From assembly GCF_013450295.1 (NCBI RefSeq), contig NZ_SKBR01000001.1, positions 376,001 to 440,000 on the forward strand: 64,000 nucleotides of DNA. The letters run 5' to 3'. The notes below the pieces were generated by a model. The model had not been told where the DNA came from, did not search any database, and saw only the letters and a program-made list of their open reading frames with translations. Shown one piece after another: positions 8,418-16,965 of the stretch (within the stretch, counting starts at the first letter, position 1; every line of letters begins with the position of its first letter). Source of the stretch: Streptomyces sp. AJS327 (lineage in GTDB: Bacteria; Actinomycetota; Actinomycetes; Streptomycetales; Streptomycetaceae). The position numbers were made by a program, and so were the translations under genes.

Positions 8418-8501
8418 GGAGTTGCGTAGAGCAGCGAAGACCCCAGCGGACGATGTGCGGTCGGCCCGGGGATATGGGCCACCCAGGAAAGGAAGGTAGC
8501 C

Positions 8502-8693
8502 GTGGAGGACCGTACGCGACTGACGATCGATAGCGCGCTTGACGGTGCGGATATCCCCCCGGGATCAATGGAGTTCCCGCCCTGTCAGTGCGGGCATCCG
8601 GCGTGCCCGGACAACCCGAAGGCGCCGCCGCCCCCGGACCTTCGCGCCGTTCTGGCTCTGGTGAACCGGCGCAGTCGCGGATCGTCCTCGTGA
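8502..8693 (+). CDS. Small Cys-containing hypothetical protein
   Basis: A 63-aa protein beginning at GTG with a good AAAGGAAGG ribosome site. The centre carries FPPCQCGHPACPDN, a CxCxxxxC cluster that may bind zinc. The C terminus (LRAVLALVNRRSRG) looks amphipathic. I do not recognise the family. It is divergent from the TPR regulator and points toward two further small genes, so it may be part of the same small regulatory cassette. Confidence 0.55.
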   Translation: MEDRTRLTIDSALDGADIPPGSMEFPPCQCGHPACPDNPKAPPPPDLRAVLALVNRRSRGSSS

Positions 8694-8793
8694 GCGCCCG
8701 TGTGGCGCCCGGGCGCGCGCTCAACCCGGTACTCAACTCGACCGTGTGTGGCGGTCGTTCGGACATGCGAGCACTGAAGGGCGGGGAGTGGTG

Positions 8794-9024
8794 ATGACGG
8801 CGATGGACGACCGTGGGGAGTCGGCGTCGATTCCCGAAGCGGACCGGGTACGGCGGGAGTTACGGGACGCGCTGGAGGCGGCGGGCGTGAGGTTGCCGTC
8901 GCTCGGGCTGGACCCGCTCTCCTGCACGGGGCCCACGCCACGTCCGCTGGTGGACCTTGGCCGCTGCGACCTCGCGACGGCACGGGAGTTGACCGAGGTG
9001 CTGCGTGCGCGGGCCAGGGGATAG
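8794..9024 (+). CDS. Small hypothetical protein
   Basis: A 76-aa soluble protein with a predicted N-terminal helix (IPEADRVRRELRDALEAAG) and a C-terminal DLGRCDLATARELTEVLRAR helix. The ATG at 8794 is preceded by GGCGGGGAG. This type of short helical protein recurs in Streptomyces accessory regions beside HTH regulators; its function is unknown. Codon third positions are strongly GC, supporting a real gene. Confidence 0.6.
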   Translation: MTAMDDRGESASIPEADRVRRELRDALEAAGVRLPSLGLDPLSCTGPTPRPLVDLGRCDLATARELTEVLRARARG

Positions 9025-9049
9025 CGAAGCGCCGTCGGGCGTGCGGGCG

Positions 9050-9631
9050 ATGGTGGCTCTCGTGGAACGGGCGCCGGTGAACGGGGTGTCGGTGGCCCTC
9101 GGACTGCTGGTCGCGGTCGGTTGTGTGGCGACTGTCTACCTCTGCCTGGAGCCGGTCGCCACCGAGACCGGCTCGGAAATCGGCAGCGGCACAGACACCG
9201 GCGCTGAGGACGCCGCCGATATCGACGGTGGGTACGGCGGTGCCGACGGGGATGAGGGGGCGGGCGGCACGGGGGACGGTCGGGCGGTGTGGGCTGTCGG
9301 CCAGTGCGGGCTGTACTGCGGTCGCGACGACGTACGGGTGACGGCGTTCCGGACGGTTCCCATGCCCTGGGGCCCCATGGAGCTGTACTCGTGCGTGCGG
9401 TGTCTGCAACAGCTCAACCGCCTGCAACGGCAGCGCACTCGGGAGTTGACGGCGGCCTTCCGCACGCCGCTTGGCGCCGGGTTGCCGTCGTCGTCCGCAC
9501 CGGAGACGCCACCCCGCGACGGCGTCCCGGCGGCGGCCGACGCCCCCGCCCGTCCGGGAACGCGGGGCGAGTGGCACGGCTCCAACTCACCGCTGTGGTG
9601 CCCCCTGAGGTGCCGAGGGGGCGGCCCGTGA
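9050..9631 (+). CDS. Putative membrane protein with Cys-rich cytoplasmic domain
   Basis: About 193 aa. An N-terminal membrane segment, VSVALGLLVAVGCVATVYLC, is followed by an acidic Gly-rich linker, then CGLYCGRDDVRV and YSCVRCLQQL, four cysteines in two CxxC-like pairs suggesting a zinc site. The C terminus is low-complexity. The start is uncertain: GTG at 9005 or 9041 or ATG at 9050 are all in frame; I used the ATG closest to the membrane segment. The family is not recognised. Confidence 0.45.
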   Translation: MVALVERAPVNGVSVALGLLVAVGCVATVYLCLEPVATETGSEIGSGTDTGAEDAADIDGGYGGADGDEGAGGTGDGRAVWAVGQCGLYCGRDDVRVTAFRTVPMPWGPMELYSCVRCLQQLNRLQRQRTRELTAAFRTPLGAGLPSSSAPETPPRDGVPAAADAPARPGTRGEWHGSNSPLWCPLRCRGGGP

Positions 9632-9709
9632 CCCCCACGGCACCATCCACCGCCACGAACTGGCCTTACGAGCCGAACAAGTTGAGCGAGCCGAGCGAGC
9701 GACCGCGTG

Positions 9710-10297
9710 ATGCTGACACGAACACCCTTCGCGCACTCCCTGGCGCCCGAGCCTTCCTCTGCCCACGCCGAGCCCCACCGCCCACACCCTGAGAACGTAA
9801 CCCGGTCCCAACCAGCCCCCTACGCGCGGGACTTGGCGGCCCACGCCGACGTTCCGAACGGCGTCGACGGCCCGTGCGGCCAGAACGGACCGGCCGACGC
9901 GAACGGACCGGACGACGTGAACGGCCGGGACGGATACTGCTGTCCGCCGGAGCTGGACCGGCCGATCCTCGCGGTGGCGCTGACGTCCGTCACGGCGCTG
10001 CTGACGCTCGGTATCGGGCTGGCCGCCTGTCAGTCGTCGACCCCGCCGAGTCCACCGCGTCCACCAACGTCACCGGCCGCACCGGCTTCTCCAACTCCAC
10101 CAACTCCACCGAGCCCTTCGCATCCGCCGACCCCGCCGTCCGGCGGCCGGATATCCACCGTCTGCCCACCGGCCCCCGGCGTCGTGTCCGTTCCGCCCCG
10201 TCCGTCCGGCAGCCCCGGCACGGGCGTCGACGGCAGTCGTGGCGGTGACGGCGCCAGTCCAACAGGCCCCACCCGTACGTCAGTTCACAAGGGATAG
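9710..10297 (+). CDS. Hypothetical membrane-anchored Pro/Ser/Thr-rich protein
   Basis: About 195 aa. The first 85 residues are low-complexity (repeated NG-containing units with paired CC). One hydrophobic segment, ILAVALTSVTALLTLGIGLA, is followed directly by ACQSS and then a Pro/Thr/Ser-rich extracellular-type tail. No enzymatic domain is visible. GTG at 9707 or ATG at 9710 could start it. The low-complexity composition makes a spurious frame possible, so confidence is low; third-position GC around the membrane segment argues in favour. Confidence 0.35.
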   Translation: MLTRTPFAHSLAPEPSSAHAEPHRPHPENVTRSQPAPYARDLAAHADVPNGVDGPCGQNGPADANGPDDVNGRDGYCCPPELDRPILAVALTSVTALLTLGIGLAACQSSTPPSPPRPPTSPAAPASPTPPTPPSPSHPPTPPSGGRISTVCPPAPGVVSVPPRPSGSPGTGVDGSRGGDGASPTGPTRTSVHKG

Positions 10298-10307
10298 CGC
10301 ACGGATC

Positions 10308-10802
10308 ATGCACACCGAGTACGACTTCACCCACCCGCCCGGCCGCCGACTCGGCGCCCTCGCCCTGATCACCGACCCCGAGGGGAGCGTGCTCCTGCTG
10401 GAGAAGGTGTACCGGAAGGAGCGGGGCGACCCCTTCCCCTGGGGACTGCCCGGCGGCTGCGCCCAGCCGGACGAGGACCTGCACGACGCCTTCCGGCGCG
10501 AGGTCTTCGAGGAGATCGGGCGTCGCGTCGAACCCGGCGACCTGCTCACCGTGCACCACATGCCCGCCGACCCGCCACACCGTGAGGGTGTCAACTTCGT
10601 GTTCGACGGCGGGCAGTTGCCGTCGGACGTTCCGCTCACGCTGCCCGCGCACGAGCTGGGCGACCACCGGTTCGTCCCGCTGGAGGAACTGCCCGGGTAC
10701 CTCGCGCCGTACCAGCTCATCCGCGTCCGTACCACCATCCGGAACGCGCTCGACGGGCACCGTACGGCGTACCTCTCCGGCGTCCCAGAGCCGGTGGTCT
10801 GA
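10308..10802 (+). CDS. Nudix hydrolase
   Basis: A 164-aa Nudix protein that hydrolyses a nucleoside diphosphate linked to another moiety. The Nudix box fits the consensus exactly: GGCAQPDEDLHDAF then RREVFEEIGRR (about residues 48-73), including the REVFEE metal-binding core. The N-terminal LGALALITDPEGSVLLLEK is the usual first strand pair. The ATG at 10308 matches the family start; a longer in-frame extension overlapping the upstream low-complexity frame is unlikely. Substrate cannot be told from sequence. Confidence 0.9.
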   Translation: MHTEYDFTHPPGRRLGALALITDPEGSVLLLEKVYRKERGDPFPWGLPGGCAQPDEDLHDAFRREVFEEIGRRVEPGDLLTVHHMPADPPHREGVNFVFDGGQLPSDVPLTLPAHELGDHRFVPLEELPGYLAPYQLIRVRTTIRNALDGHRTAYLSGVPEPVV

Positions 10803-10882
10803 ATGATGGGACGGTCCAACACCCCCCGCCCACCCGCCCGTTCCGGGGTTCGCCAACGGGGCCTGGCGGCGGGGCGCGGGGG

Positions 10883-12388
10883 TCAGTGGCTGGCCTCCGG
10901 GAGGCGGGTGCCAGCCAGCGCCCGGGCCTCCTCCTCGGTGGTGACGGCCGGCGGGGAGCCCTCAAGGGGCTGCCGGGCGGTCTCCCGCATGGCGAGGACC
11001 GCGATGATGCCGAGCAGCGCGGCCCCCGAGGCGTAGTAGGCGGGCGCCAGCTTGTCCCCGGTCGCGGTCACCAGGTACGTCATCACACCCGGAGCCGTCC
11101 CGCCGAACACCGAGGTGGCGACGTTGTAGCCGATGGCGAGCGAGCCGTAGCGCACGTCGGTGGGGAAGAGCGCCGGGAGCGTGGCCGACATGGTGCCGAG
11201 CAGACAGACCAGGCAGGCGCTCAGCAGCAGCAGACCGGCGAGGACCGCCGCGAAGTGGCCGAGCTGGAACAGCGCGAAGGCGGGCACCGTCAGGAGCAGG
11301 AAGCCGGTCATGCCGATGAGCAGCAGCGGCTTCCGCCCAAACCGGTCGTTGAGGTGGCCGATCCGCTGGATGACCGTCATCATCGCCACCATCGCCAGGA
11401 TGGCGGCGACCAGCTCCATGGAGCCGCCGTAGTCCAGCTCGCTGGTGAGGTAGGCGGGCATGTACGAGAGCAGCATGTAGTCGGTGACGTTGTATCCGGC
11501 GACCAGCCCGACACAGATCAGCATGGTCCGCCACTGACCGGTGAAGATCTTCCGGAACTCCGGGCGCGGGGCGTTCTCGGAGAGGTGCGGCTCCTTGCGG
11601 GCGCTGGTGGTGTCCGGGTCGTGGGACTGTTCGGCGGCGAGCTTCTGGAAGGCGGGTGTCTCGTCCAGCTTGACCCGCAGGTAGAGCCCGACCAGCCCGA
11701 TCGGCCCGCCCACGAGGAACGGCAGCCGCCAGCCCCAGTCGAGCATGGCGTCGTCGCCCAGCGTGGTGGTCAGCAGCAGCACCAGGGCGGCGGCGCCGGT
11801 GTACCCGGCGAGGGTGCCCAGCTCCAGGAAGCTGCCGAAGAACCCGCGCCGCTTGTCGGGGGCGTACTCCGCGATGAAGGTGGCGGCGCCGCCGTACTCG
11901 CCGCCGGTGGAGAAGCCCTGCACCATCCGGCAGAGGAGCAGCAGCAGTGGGGCCGCGAGGCCGATCGAGGCGTAGCTGGGGATCAGCCCGATGCAGAAGG
12001 TGCCCGCCGCCATCAGGACCATGGTCAGCGCCAGGACCTTCTTCCGGCCCACCCGGTCGCCCAGCGGTCCGAAGAACAGCCCGCCGAGCGGCCGGACCAG
12101 GAAGGAGGCGGCGAACGCGGTGAAGGACGCGAGGAGTTGGGTGCCGTCGTCGCCGGGGAAGAAGACCTTCCCGATGGTGACGGCCAGGTAGGAGTAGATC
12201 CCGAAGTCGAACCACTCCATGGCGTTACCGACGGCCGCCGCGGTCGTCGCCCGGCGCACCGTCGGCTCGTCCGTGACGGTGACGTCGCTGCGCCGCACCC
12301 GGGGGTGGACGCGGCGCTCGACGGCGCGGAACAGCGCTCGGTGCCGCCGCAGCGCGGCCTTGTCCGGTTCGGGAACCTCGCGACGCAT
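10883..12388 (-). CDS. MFS transporter, metabolite:H+ symporter (MHS/ProP-like) family
   Basis: A 501-aa permease with about 12 transmembrane helices. MHS-family signs: GNAMEWFDFGIYSYLA at the first helix, LVRPLGGLFFGPLGDRVGRKKVL in the first cytoplasmic loop, and QGFSTGGEYGGAATFIAEY. Relatives import proline, betaine, dicarboxylates or alpha-ketoglutarate with protons. The central cytoplasmic loop (about residues 240-285) is charged. Nothing in the neighbourhood indicates the substrate. The gene is convergent with the Nudix gene. Confidence 0.88.
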   Translation of the reverse strand: MRREVPEPDKAALRRHRALFRAVERRVHPRVRRSDVTVTDEPTVRRATTAAAVGNAMEWFDFGIYSYLAVTIGKVFFPGDDGTQLLASFTAFAASFLVRPLGGLFFGPLGDRVGRKKVLALTMVLMAAGTFCIGLIPSYASIGLAAPLLLLLCRMVQGFSTGGEYGGAATFIAEYAPDKRRGFFGSFLELGTLAGYTGAAALVLLLTTTLGDDAMLDWGWRLPFLVGGPIGLVGLYLRVKLDETPAFQKLAAEQSHDPDTTSARKEPHLSENAPRPEFRKIFTGQWRTMLICVGLVAGYNVTDYMLLSYMPAYLTSELDYGGSMELVAAILAMVAMMTVIQRIGHLNDRFGRKPLLLIGMTGFLLLTVPAFALFQLGHFAAVLAGLLLLSACLVCLLGTMSATLPALFPTDVRYGSLAIGYNVATSVFGGTAPGVMTYLVTATGDKLAPAYYASGAALLGIIAVLAMRETARQPLEGSPPAVTTEEEARALAGTRLPEASH

Positions 12389-12566
12389 GGTGCATCTGTA
12401 CCGTGCGTCGCGCGGCCGTGCCCGTCGAGCGGGCCCCGCCCCGGCCCCCGTCCGGGCGGCCGGTACGCCGCCCGGGTGAGGGGCCCCGTCCCGTCCCGTC
12501 CCGTCCCGTTCCGTCGCGGGCGGGACCCCCGGGCGGCTGTCCCTCGGGACTCCAGGCGGCCGCCCC

Positions 12567-13040
12567 TCAGGGCTCCAGGCGGAGGTCCTTGATCAGCTTG
12601 GCGACGTGCCCGGTGGCCTTCACGTTGTAGAGCGCCCGCTCGACCTTTCCGTCCTCGTCCACGATGACGGTCGAGCGGATGACGCCGGTCACCGTCTTCC
12701 CGTACAGCTTCTTCTCGCCGAAGGCGCCGTACGCGGTCATCGTCTCCTTCGACGGGTCGCCGACCAGCGTGACCGAGAGATCCTCCTTCTCCCGGAACTT
12801 CGCCAGCTTCTCCCGCTTGTCCGGCGAGACGCCGACCACCTCGTATCCGGCGGTGGACAGCAGCTGGAGGTTGTCGGTGAAGTCGCAGGCCTGCTTGGTG
12901 CAGCCGGGGGTCAGCGCGGCCGGGTAGAAGTACACGATGACCTTGCGGCCCCGGTAGTCACTGAGGGAGACCTGCTGGCCGTCGGCGTCCGGCAGGCTGA
13001 ACTCGGGGGCGACGTCGCCCGGCTCCAACCGCTCGCTCAT
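12567..13040 (-). CDS. bcp: Thioredoxin-dependent peroxiredoxin Bcp
   Basis: A 157-aa atypical peroxiredoxin that reduces hydroperoxides using thioredoxin. Features: EFSLPDADGQQVSLSDYRGRKVI, then the peroxidatic cysteine motif in PAALTPGCTKQACDF, with a second cysteine five residues on, the usual Bcp spacing. VGVSPDK and an RSTVIVDEDGKV segment complete the fold. Length is standard. It is divergent from the DUF3618 gene. Confidence 0.93.
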   Translation of the reverse strand: MSERLEPGDVAPEFSLPDADGQQVSLSDYRGRKVIVYFYPAALTPGCTKQACDFTDNLQLLSTAGYEVVGVSPDKREKLAKFREKEDLSVTLVGDPSKETMTAYGAFGEKKLYGKTVTGVIRSTVIVDEDGKVERALYNVKATGHVAKLIKDLRLEP

Positions 13041-13263
13041 CTGTGCTCCTCATGCTCCTCATGTCGGCACGCGTCCGGTCGTGCGCCCGGCCGTGGGCCC
13101 CGAGGGTAGCCGGGAGCGGCCGATCGGGGGTGCCGTGGGGCGGCGCCTCCCGCGAGCTGACAGACTGTCCGGCAGCCGGGTCATGGCGGATCCGGCCACG
13201 GCCCGGTCAGCGGGCCACCCGGAGACGGGAATCGGACCTTGTGACAGCGACGGAGGCAGTGCG

Positions 13264-13587
13264 GTGCCGGAAGCCAGGACCCCCGCCCAGATCGAGGCGG
13301 ACATCGTCCGCAGGCGGCGGGAGCTCGCCGCGGCGCTGGACGAGATCGCCATCCGTGTGCACCCCCAGACGCTCATCGGGGACGCCAAGGCGCGCGTGGC
13401 GGCGGCCGTCGACCGGACGGCCGGGCGGGCCTGCGAGGCGGCCCACCGCGCGGTGTACGACGCCCGGAGTCGCTTCGTCGACGAGACGGGGGCGCCCCGG
13501 CTGGAGCGCGTCGTTCCGGCGGCCGTCGCGGTGGCGGTCGTGGTGGGCGGCGTCTGCGCGGTGAAGGCTCGCCGTCGGCGCGGCTGA
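13264..13587 (+). CDS. DUF3618 family membrane-associated protein
   Basis: A 107-aa protein typical of actinobacteria. The N-terminal RTPAQIEADIVRRRRELAAA and LDEIAIRVHPQTLIGDAKAR form the DUF3618 helical repeat. A single C-terminal transmembrane segment (VVPAAVAVAVVVGGVCAV) ends with a basic tail. I chose GTG at 13264 because GGAGG precedes it and family members start just before the RTP motif. It lies 22 nt before a GroES-like gene; the pair is probably cotranscribed and related to envelope or stress maintenance. Confidence 0.8.
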   Translation: MPEARTPAQIEADIVRRRRELAAALDEIAIRVHPQTLIGDAKARVAAAVDRTAGRACEAAHRAVYDARSRFVDETGAPRLERVVPAAVAVAVVVGGVCAVKARRRRG

Positions 13588-13609
13588 ACCCCTGAGATAC
13601 GGTCGTGGG

Positions 13610-13984
13610 GTGAGTTCCGAGACCCCCAACCCCAGCGTCCCGGCGGACCCCGGCTCCGGCCACGACAAGCTGCCGATCCGGATGCTGCACGACCGCGTCC
13701 TCGTCCGGACGGACACCGCCGAGGGCGAGCGCCGCTCGACCGGAGGGATCGTCATCCCCGCGACCGCCGCGGTCGGTCGCCGCCTGAACTGGGCTGAGGT
13801 GGTCGCCGTCGGCCAGAACGTCCGGACGGTCGAGCCGGGCGACCGCGTGCTGTACGACCCCGAGGAGCGGGCCGAGGTCGAGGTGCGCGGGGTGGCCTAC
13901 CTGCTGATGCGCGAGCGGGACCTGCACGCCGTCGCCGCCGAGCGGATCCAGGGTTCCGAGGACTCCACGGGGCTGTACCTCTGA
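13610..13984 (+). CDS. GroES-like co-chaperonin family protein
   Basis: A 124-aa protein with the chaperonin-10 fold: IRMLHDRVLVRTDTAEGERR, then TGGIVIPA (mobile-loop region), WAEVVAVGQNV, PGDRVLYDPEERAEVEV and YLLMRERDLHAV. An extra N-terminal tail (about 22 residues) and a C-terminal tail distinguish it from the main GroES. There is no groEL next to it, so it is an orphan paralog. The GTG start lies 22 nt after the DUF3618 gene. Confidence 0.82.
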   Translation: MSSETPNPSVPADPGSGHDKLPIRMLHDRVLVRTDTAEGERRSTGGIVIPATAAVGRRLNWAEVVAVGQNVRTVEPGDRVLYDPEERAEVEVRGVAYLLMRERDLHAVAAERIQGSEDSTGLYL

Positions 13985-14347
13985 CAGCGATGATGTCCGT
14001 GGTGACGCCGCTGGTGGGTCTGACCCGACCTCTGACAGTCGCTGACCGTCTCTGACCACCCCTGGGCACCTCCGGCACCTTCGGTCGCTCCGTGACCCCC
14101 GGCCGATTCGGGATCCCCGATCGTCCCGGGATCCGCGCTCAGTCGCGCGGTGAGTCACCATCGCGCGGTGTGCGGCGCCGTCGGCTGACCGGTTCGCTTC
14201 GTCCGTTGCCCGGAGCCGTACGTCCGCTGCGCGGGGCTGACCGGTGCGCGCGCGGATCCGGTCGCGCGGCCTGCGGTTAGGCTGAGAGCGGCGGGTGGCG
14301 CCCCGCGTGACCCGCCTGGATCCTTCGTCGACCCGGCAGGAGCCCCC
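13985..14347. other. Intergenic region upstream of HAD phosphatase
   Basis: 363 bp with no supported gene. It has several degenerate TCTGAC/GCTGACC repeats at 14005-14060 that I cannot assign, and the HAD promoter is presumably near the 3' end. Confidence 0.4.
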
Positions 14348-15127
14348 GTGGCAGAGCGCAAACCCATCGAGTCGTGGCTCACCGACATGGACGGTGTCCT
14401 GATGCACGAGGGCATTCCGGTGCCCGGTGCCGACGCCTTCGTGAAGCGGCTGAAGGAGTCCGACCGGCCGTTCCTGGTGCTCACCAACAACTCCATCTAC
14501 ACCCCGCGGGACCTCCAGGCCCGGCTGGGCCGGATCGGGCTGGACGTCCCCATCGAGAACATCTGGACCTCGGCGCTGGCCACCGCCCAGTTCCTGGACG
14601 ACCAGCGGCCCGGCGGTTCCGCGTACGTGATCGGCGAGGCGGGACTCACCACCGCGCTGCACGACATCGGGTACGTCCTCTCCGACGCCGACCCGGACTA
14701 CGTGGTGCTGGGCGAGACCCGCACCTACAGCTTCGAGGCGCTGACCAAGGCGATCCGCCTGATCAACGCCGGGGCGCGGTTCATCGCCACCAATCCGGAC
14801 GAGACCGGCCCCTCGGCGGAGGGGGCGCTGCCCGCCACGGGTTCGGTGGCCGCGCTGATCACCAAGGCGACCGGGCAGGAGCCGTACTTCGTCGGCAAGC
14901 CGAACCCGCTGATGATGCGCGCGGGGCTGAACGCTATCGGCGCGCACTCGGAGAGCTCCGCCATGATCGGTGACCGGATGGACACCGACGTGCGGGCCGG
15001 GATGGAGGCCGGGTTGGAGACCTTCCTGGTGCTCACCGGGGTGACGCGGCCCGACGAGGTCGAGCGGTACCCGTACCGGCCCTCCACGGTGGTCGACTCG
15101 ATCGCGGATCTCGTCGATCGCGTCTGA
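14348..15127 (+). CDS. HAD-IIA family phosphatase (NagD-like)
   Basis: A 259-aa HAD-superfamily phosphatase with a C2-type cap. Motif I is WLTDMDGVL (nucleophile Asp and acid/base Asp), motif II is LVLTNNS, the motif III lysine is in FVGKPNP, and motif IV is MIGDRMDTDV. Relatives dephosphorylate sugar phosphates, p-nitrophenyl phosphate or nucleotides. The GTG at 14348 follows a CAGGAG site. It is a monocistronic-looking housekeeping gene. Confidence 0.9.
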   Translation: MAERKPIESWLTDMDGVLMHEGIPVPGADAFVKRLKESDRPFLVLTNNSIYTPRDLQARLGRIGLDVPIENIWTSALATAQFLDDQRPGGSAYVIGEAGLTTALHDIGYVLSDADPDYVVLGETRTYSFEALTKAIRLINAGARFIATNPDETGPSAEGALPATGSVAALITKATGQEPYFVGKPNPLMMRAGLNAIGAHSESSAMIGDRMDTDVRAGMEAGLETFLVLTGVTRPDEVERYPYRPSTVVDSIADLVDRV

Positions 15128-15638
15128 CCGCGCATGACCAGCCAGTCGCGTATCCCCGCGTATCCCCGCGTATCCCCGCGTATCCCCGTGTAGGGCGGCG
15201 GCTGTTGGCGTCCGCCGGGCGATCCCGGGTGATCCCGGGTGATTCGCCGGGTGGTCCGTCGTGTGAACCGTCACGTGATCCGCCGCGTCCTTAGCCGTAC
15301 TTGACGTCCCGTGACGGAAGCTGTCGTCCGGCCGACGGAGTCGGGGACCGGGCGCGGGCGGTTTTCCGGGGTGCCCCGGGAACGGTCCGTGGTGGGGAAC
15401 GTGCCCGTGGGACGGGTGCGTTCCGCGGAGCGGGGCCGTGGACGTGGACGGTCCGGTTCAGGCGGAGTGGGGGCTGGCGCGGGGGTGGACGGTCGAACGT
15501 TCACGGTCCCCGTATCGTTCCCTAGCTGGGGATTTGACGCGCCCTTTGCTCGAAAAGGCCGTATGGCACGATAGGGCGACGGCCTGCCCCACGGGGACGC
15601 GGGCGTCCTTCCGAGCAGAGTGCACCAAGGGGGAGTGG
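15128..15638. other. Intergenic region upstream of GH6 gene
   Basis: 511 bp. The first part holds the tandem repeats; the last 150 bp is more AT-rich and includes TTGACG at 15534-15539, a possible -35 element, but no matching -10 hexamer at good spacing. The GH6 promoter is presumably here. Confidence 0.4.
15151..15190. repeat. 10-bp tandem repeat
   Basis: Four copies of TATCCCCGCG (the last ends in TG), starting 24 bp after the HAD gene. Nearby, GATCCCGGGT is duplicated at 15221-15240. Function unknown; probably replication-slippage sequence. Confidence 0.8.
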
Positions 15639-16691
15639 ATGTACGGCACAGACGACCGCCGCGGGGGGCGGCGGGCCCGCGCGCGACTCGCCGCCACCGG
15701 CGCCGTGCTGAGCACCGCGATGCTGTTGGCGGGGTGTTCCTCATCGGGCGACGACGATGACGGCGAGGGTGACGGCGGCAAGGAGGCCCGCCAGCCGGCC
15801 AGCACGCAGACGCCGTACTGGGTGGACCCGAAGGGGAGCGCGGCCCAGCAGGTCGACAGCTACCGGGACGAGGACAAGTCCTCGCAGGCCGAGCTGATCG
15901 AGAGGATCGCCCGGCACCCCGCGGGCCACTGGGTCGACTACGAGGACCCGGAGGGCGACACCCGCCGCGTCACCGACGCCGCGGAGAAGGCGGACCGCAG
16001 CGCGCTGCTGGTGCTCTACAACATCCCGCACCGGGACTGCGGCCAGTACTCCAAGGGCGGCGCGGCGGACGGCAACGCCTACCGCGCCTGGGTCGACAAG
16101 GTGGCCAAGGGGATCGGGGACCGCAAGGCCACCGTGATCGTCGAGCCGGACTCCATACCCCACCTGCTGGACGAGGGCTGTACCCCGCAGCAGTTCCACG
16201 AGGAGCGGTACCAGCTGCTGAACGAGACGGTCGGGAAGCTGAAGAAGCTGCCCGGTACCACCGTCTACGTGGACGCGGGCAACCCGGACTGGGTGCGCGA
16301 CCCGGGCGGACTGGTGGAGCCGCTGAACCGGGCGGGGATCGCGCAGGCCGACGGCTTCGCGCTGAACGTCTCCAACTACCAGACCACGCGGTCGAACACG
16401 GCCTACGGCCGGAAGGTCTCGCAGATGGTGGGCAACAAGCCCTTCGTCATCGACACCAGCCGGAACGGCAACGGCCCCATCGAGGGCGCGCAGGACGAGG
16501 AGTCCTGGTGCAACCCGGACGGCCGGGCGCTCGGGGAGTCGCCGACCACGAAGACGGGCGACAAGCGGGTGGACGCCTACCTGTGGATCAAGCGTCCCGG
16601 TGAGTCGGACGGCGAGTGCAAGGGCGGGCCGAAGGCCGGGAAGTGGTGGCCGAAGTACGCGCTGGACCTGGTCCGCAACGCCAAGGGCTGA
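15639..16691 (+). CDS. cslZ: Secreted GH6 endoglucanase lipoprotein (CslZ-like)
   Basis: A 350-aa glycoside hydrolase family 6 protein that cleaves beta-1,4-glucan. A lipoprotein signal with lipobox LLAGCSSS (about residues 25-32) and an acidic linker precede the catalytic domain. GH6 landmarks: LLVLYNIPHRDCGQYSKGG, the catalytic acid in VIVEPDSIPHL, YVDAGNPDWV, FALNVSNYQTT, and DTSRNGNGP. The ATG at 15639 has AAGGGGGAG upstream. Convergent with glxA; in Streptomyces this gene forms the cslA-glxA-cslZ locus that makes and trims a cellulose-like glycan at hyphal tips. Confidence 0.9.
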   Translation: MYGTDDRRGGRRARARLAATGAVLSTAMLLAGCSSSGDDDDGEGDGGKEARQPASTQTPYWVDPKGSAAQQVDSYRDEDKSSQAELIERIARHPAGHWVDYEDPEGDTRRVTDAAEKADRSALLVLYNIPHRDCGQYSKGGAADGNAYRAWVDKVAKGIGDRKATVIVEPDSIPHLLDEGCTPQQFHEERYQLLNETVGKLKKLPGTTVYVDAGNPDWVRDPGGLVEPLNRAGIAQADGFALNVSNYQTTRSNTAYGRKVSQMVGNKPFVIDTSRNGNGPIEGAQDEESWCNPDGRALGESPTTKTGDKRVDAYLWIKRPGESDGECKGGPKAGKWWPKYALDLVRNAKG

Positions 16692-16715
16692 GCGGCCCGC
16701 GGCACGTGAACGACA

Positions 16716-16750
16716 CCCCGTCGGGGGCGCGTTGGGCGCCTCCGGCGGGG
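16716..16750 (+). terminator. Terminator after GH6 gene
   Basis: A 15-bp GC-rich stem (arms 16716-16730 and 16736-16750, two G-T wobbles) with loop GTTGG, followed by TTCCT, 24 nt after the stop. Confidence 0.7.
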
Positions 16751-16891
16751 TTCCTCGTGTTCGGGGGCTCCGCGCGGGAGGCCGGTCCGGGCGGGCCGGG
16801 GCGCCTGGGCCGTCCGGGTCCCGGGGGCGTACGGGGGATCTTGGGGGCGTGTCCGGGGCACTCGGAGGTCCCGGGGGCCGGAGACGACGGC

Positions 16892-16923
16892 GGGCGGCCC
16901 ACCGCGGGTGCGGTGGACCGCCC
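16892..16923 (-). terminator. Terminator after glxA (minus strand)
   Basis: Arms 16892-16905 and 16910-16923 form a 14-bp stem with one wobble and a 4-nt loop, about 43 nt downstream of the glxA stop. The convergent GH6 transcript has its own terminator at 16716. Confidence 0.7.
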
Positions 16924-16965
16924 GTGGACGCCCGGTGTCTCAGGCGGTGTCCGGAGGCCGCCGGA

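Noticed and set aside
15151..15190. Possible CRISPR-like array
   Set aside because: Units are 10 bp and contiguous with no spacers; no cas genes in the window.
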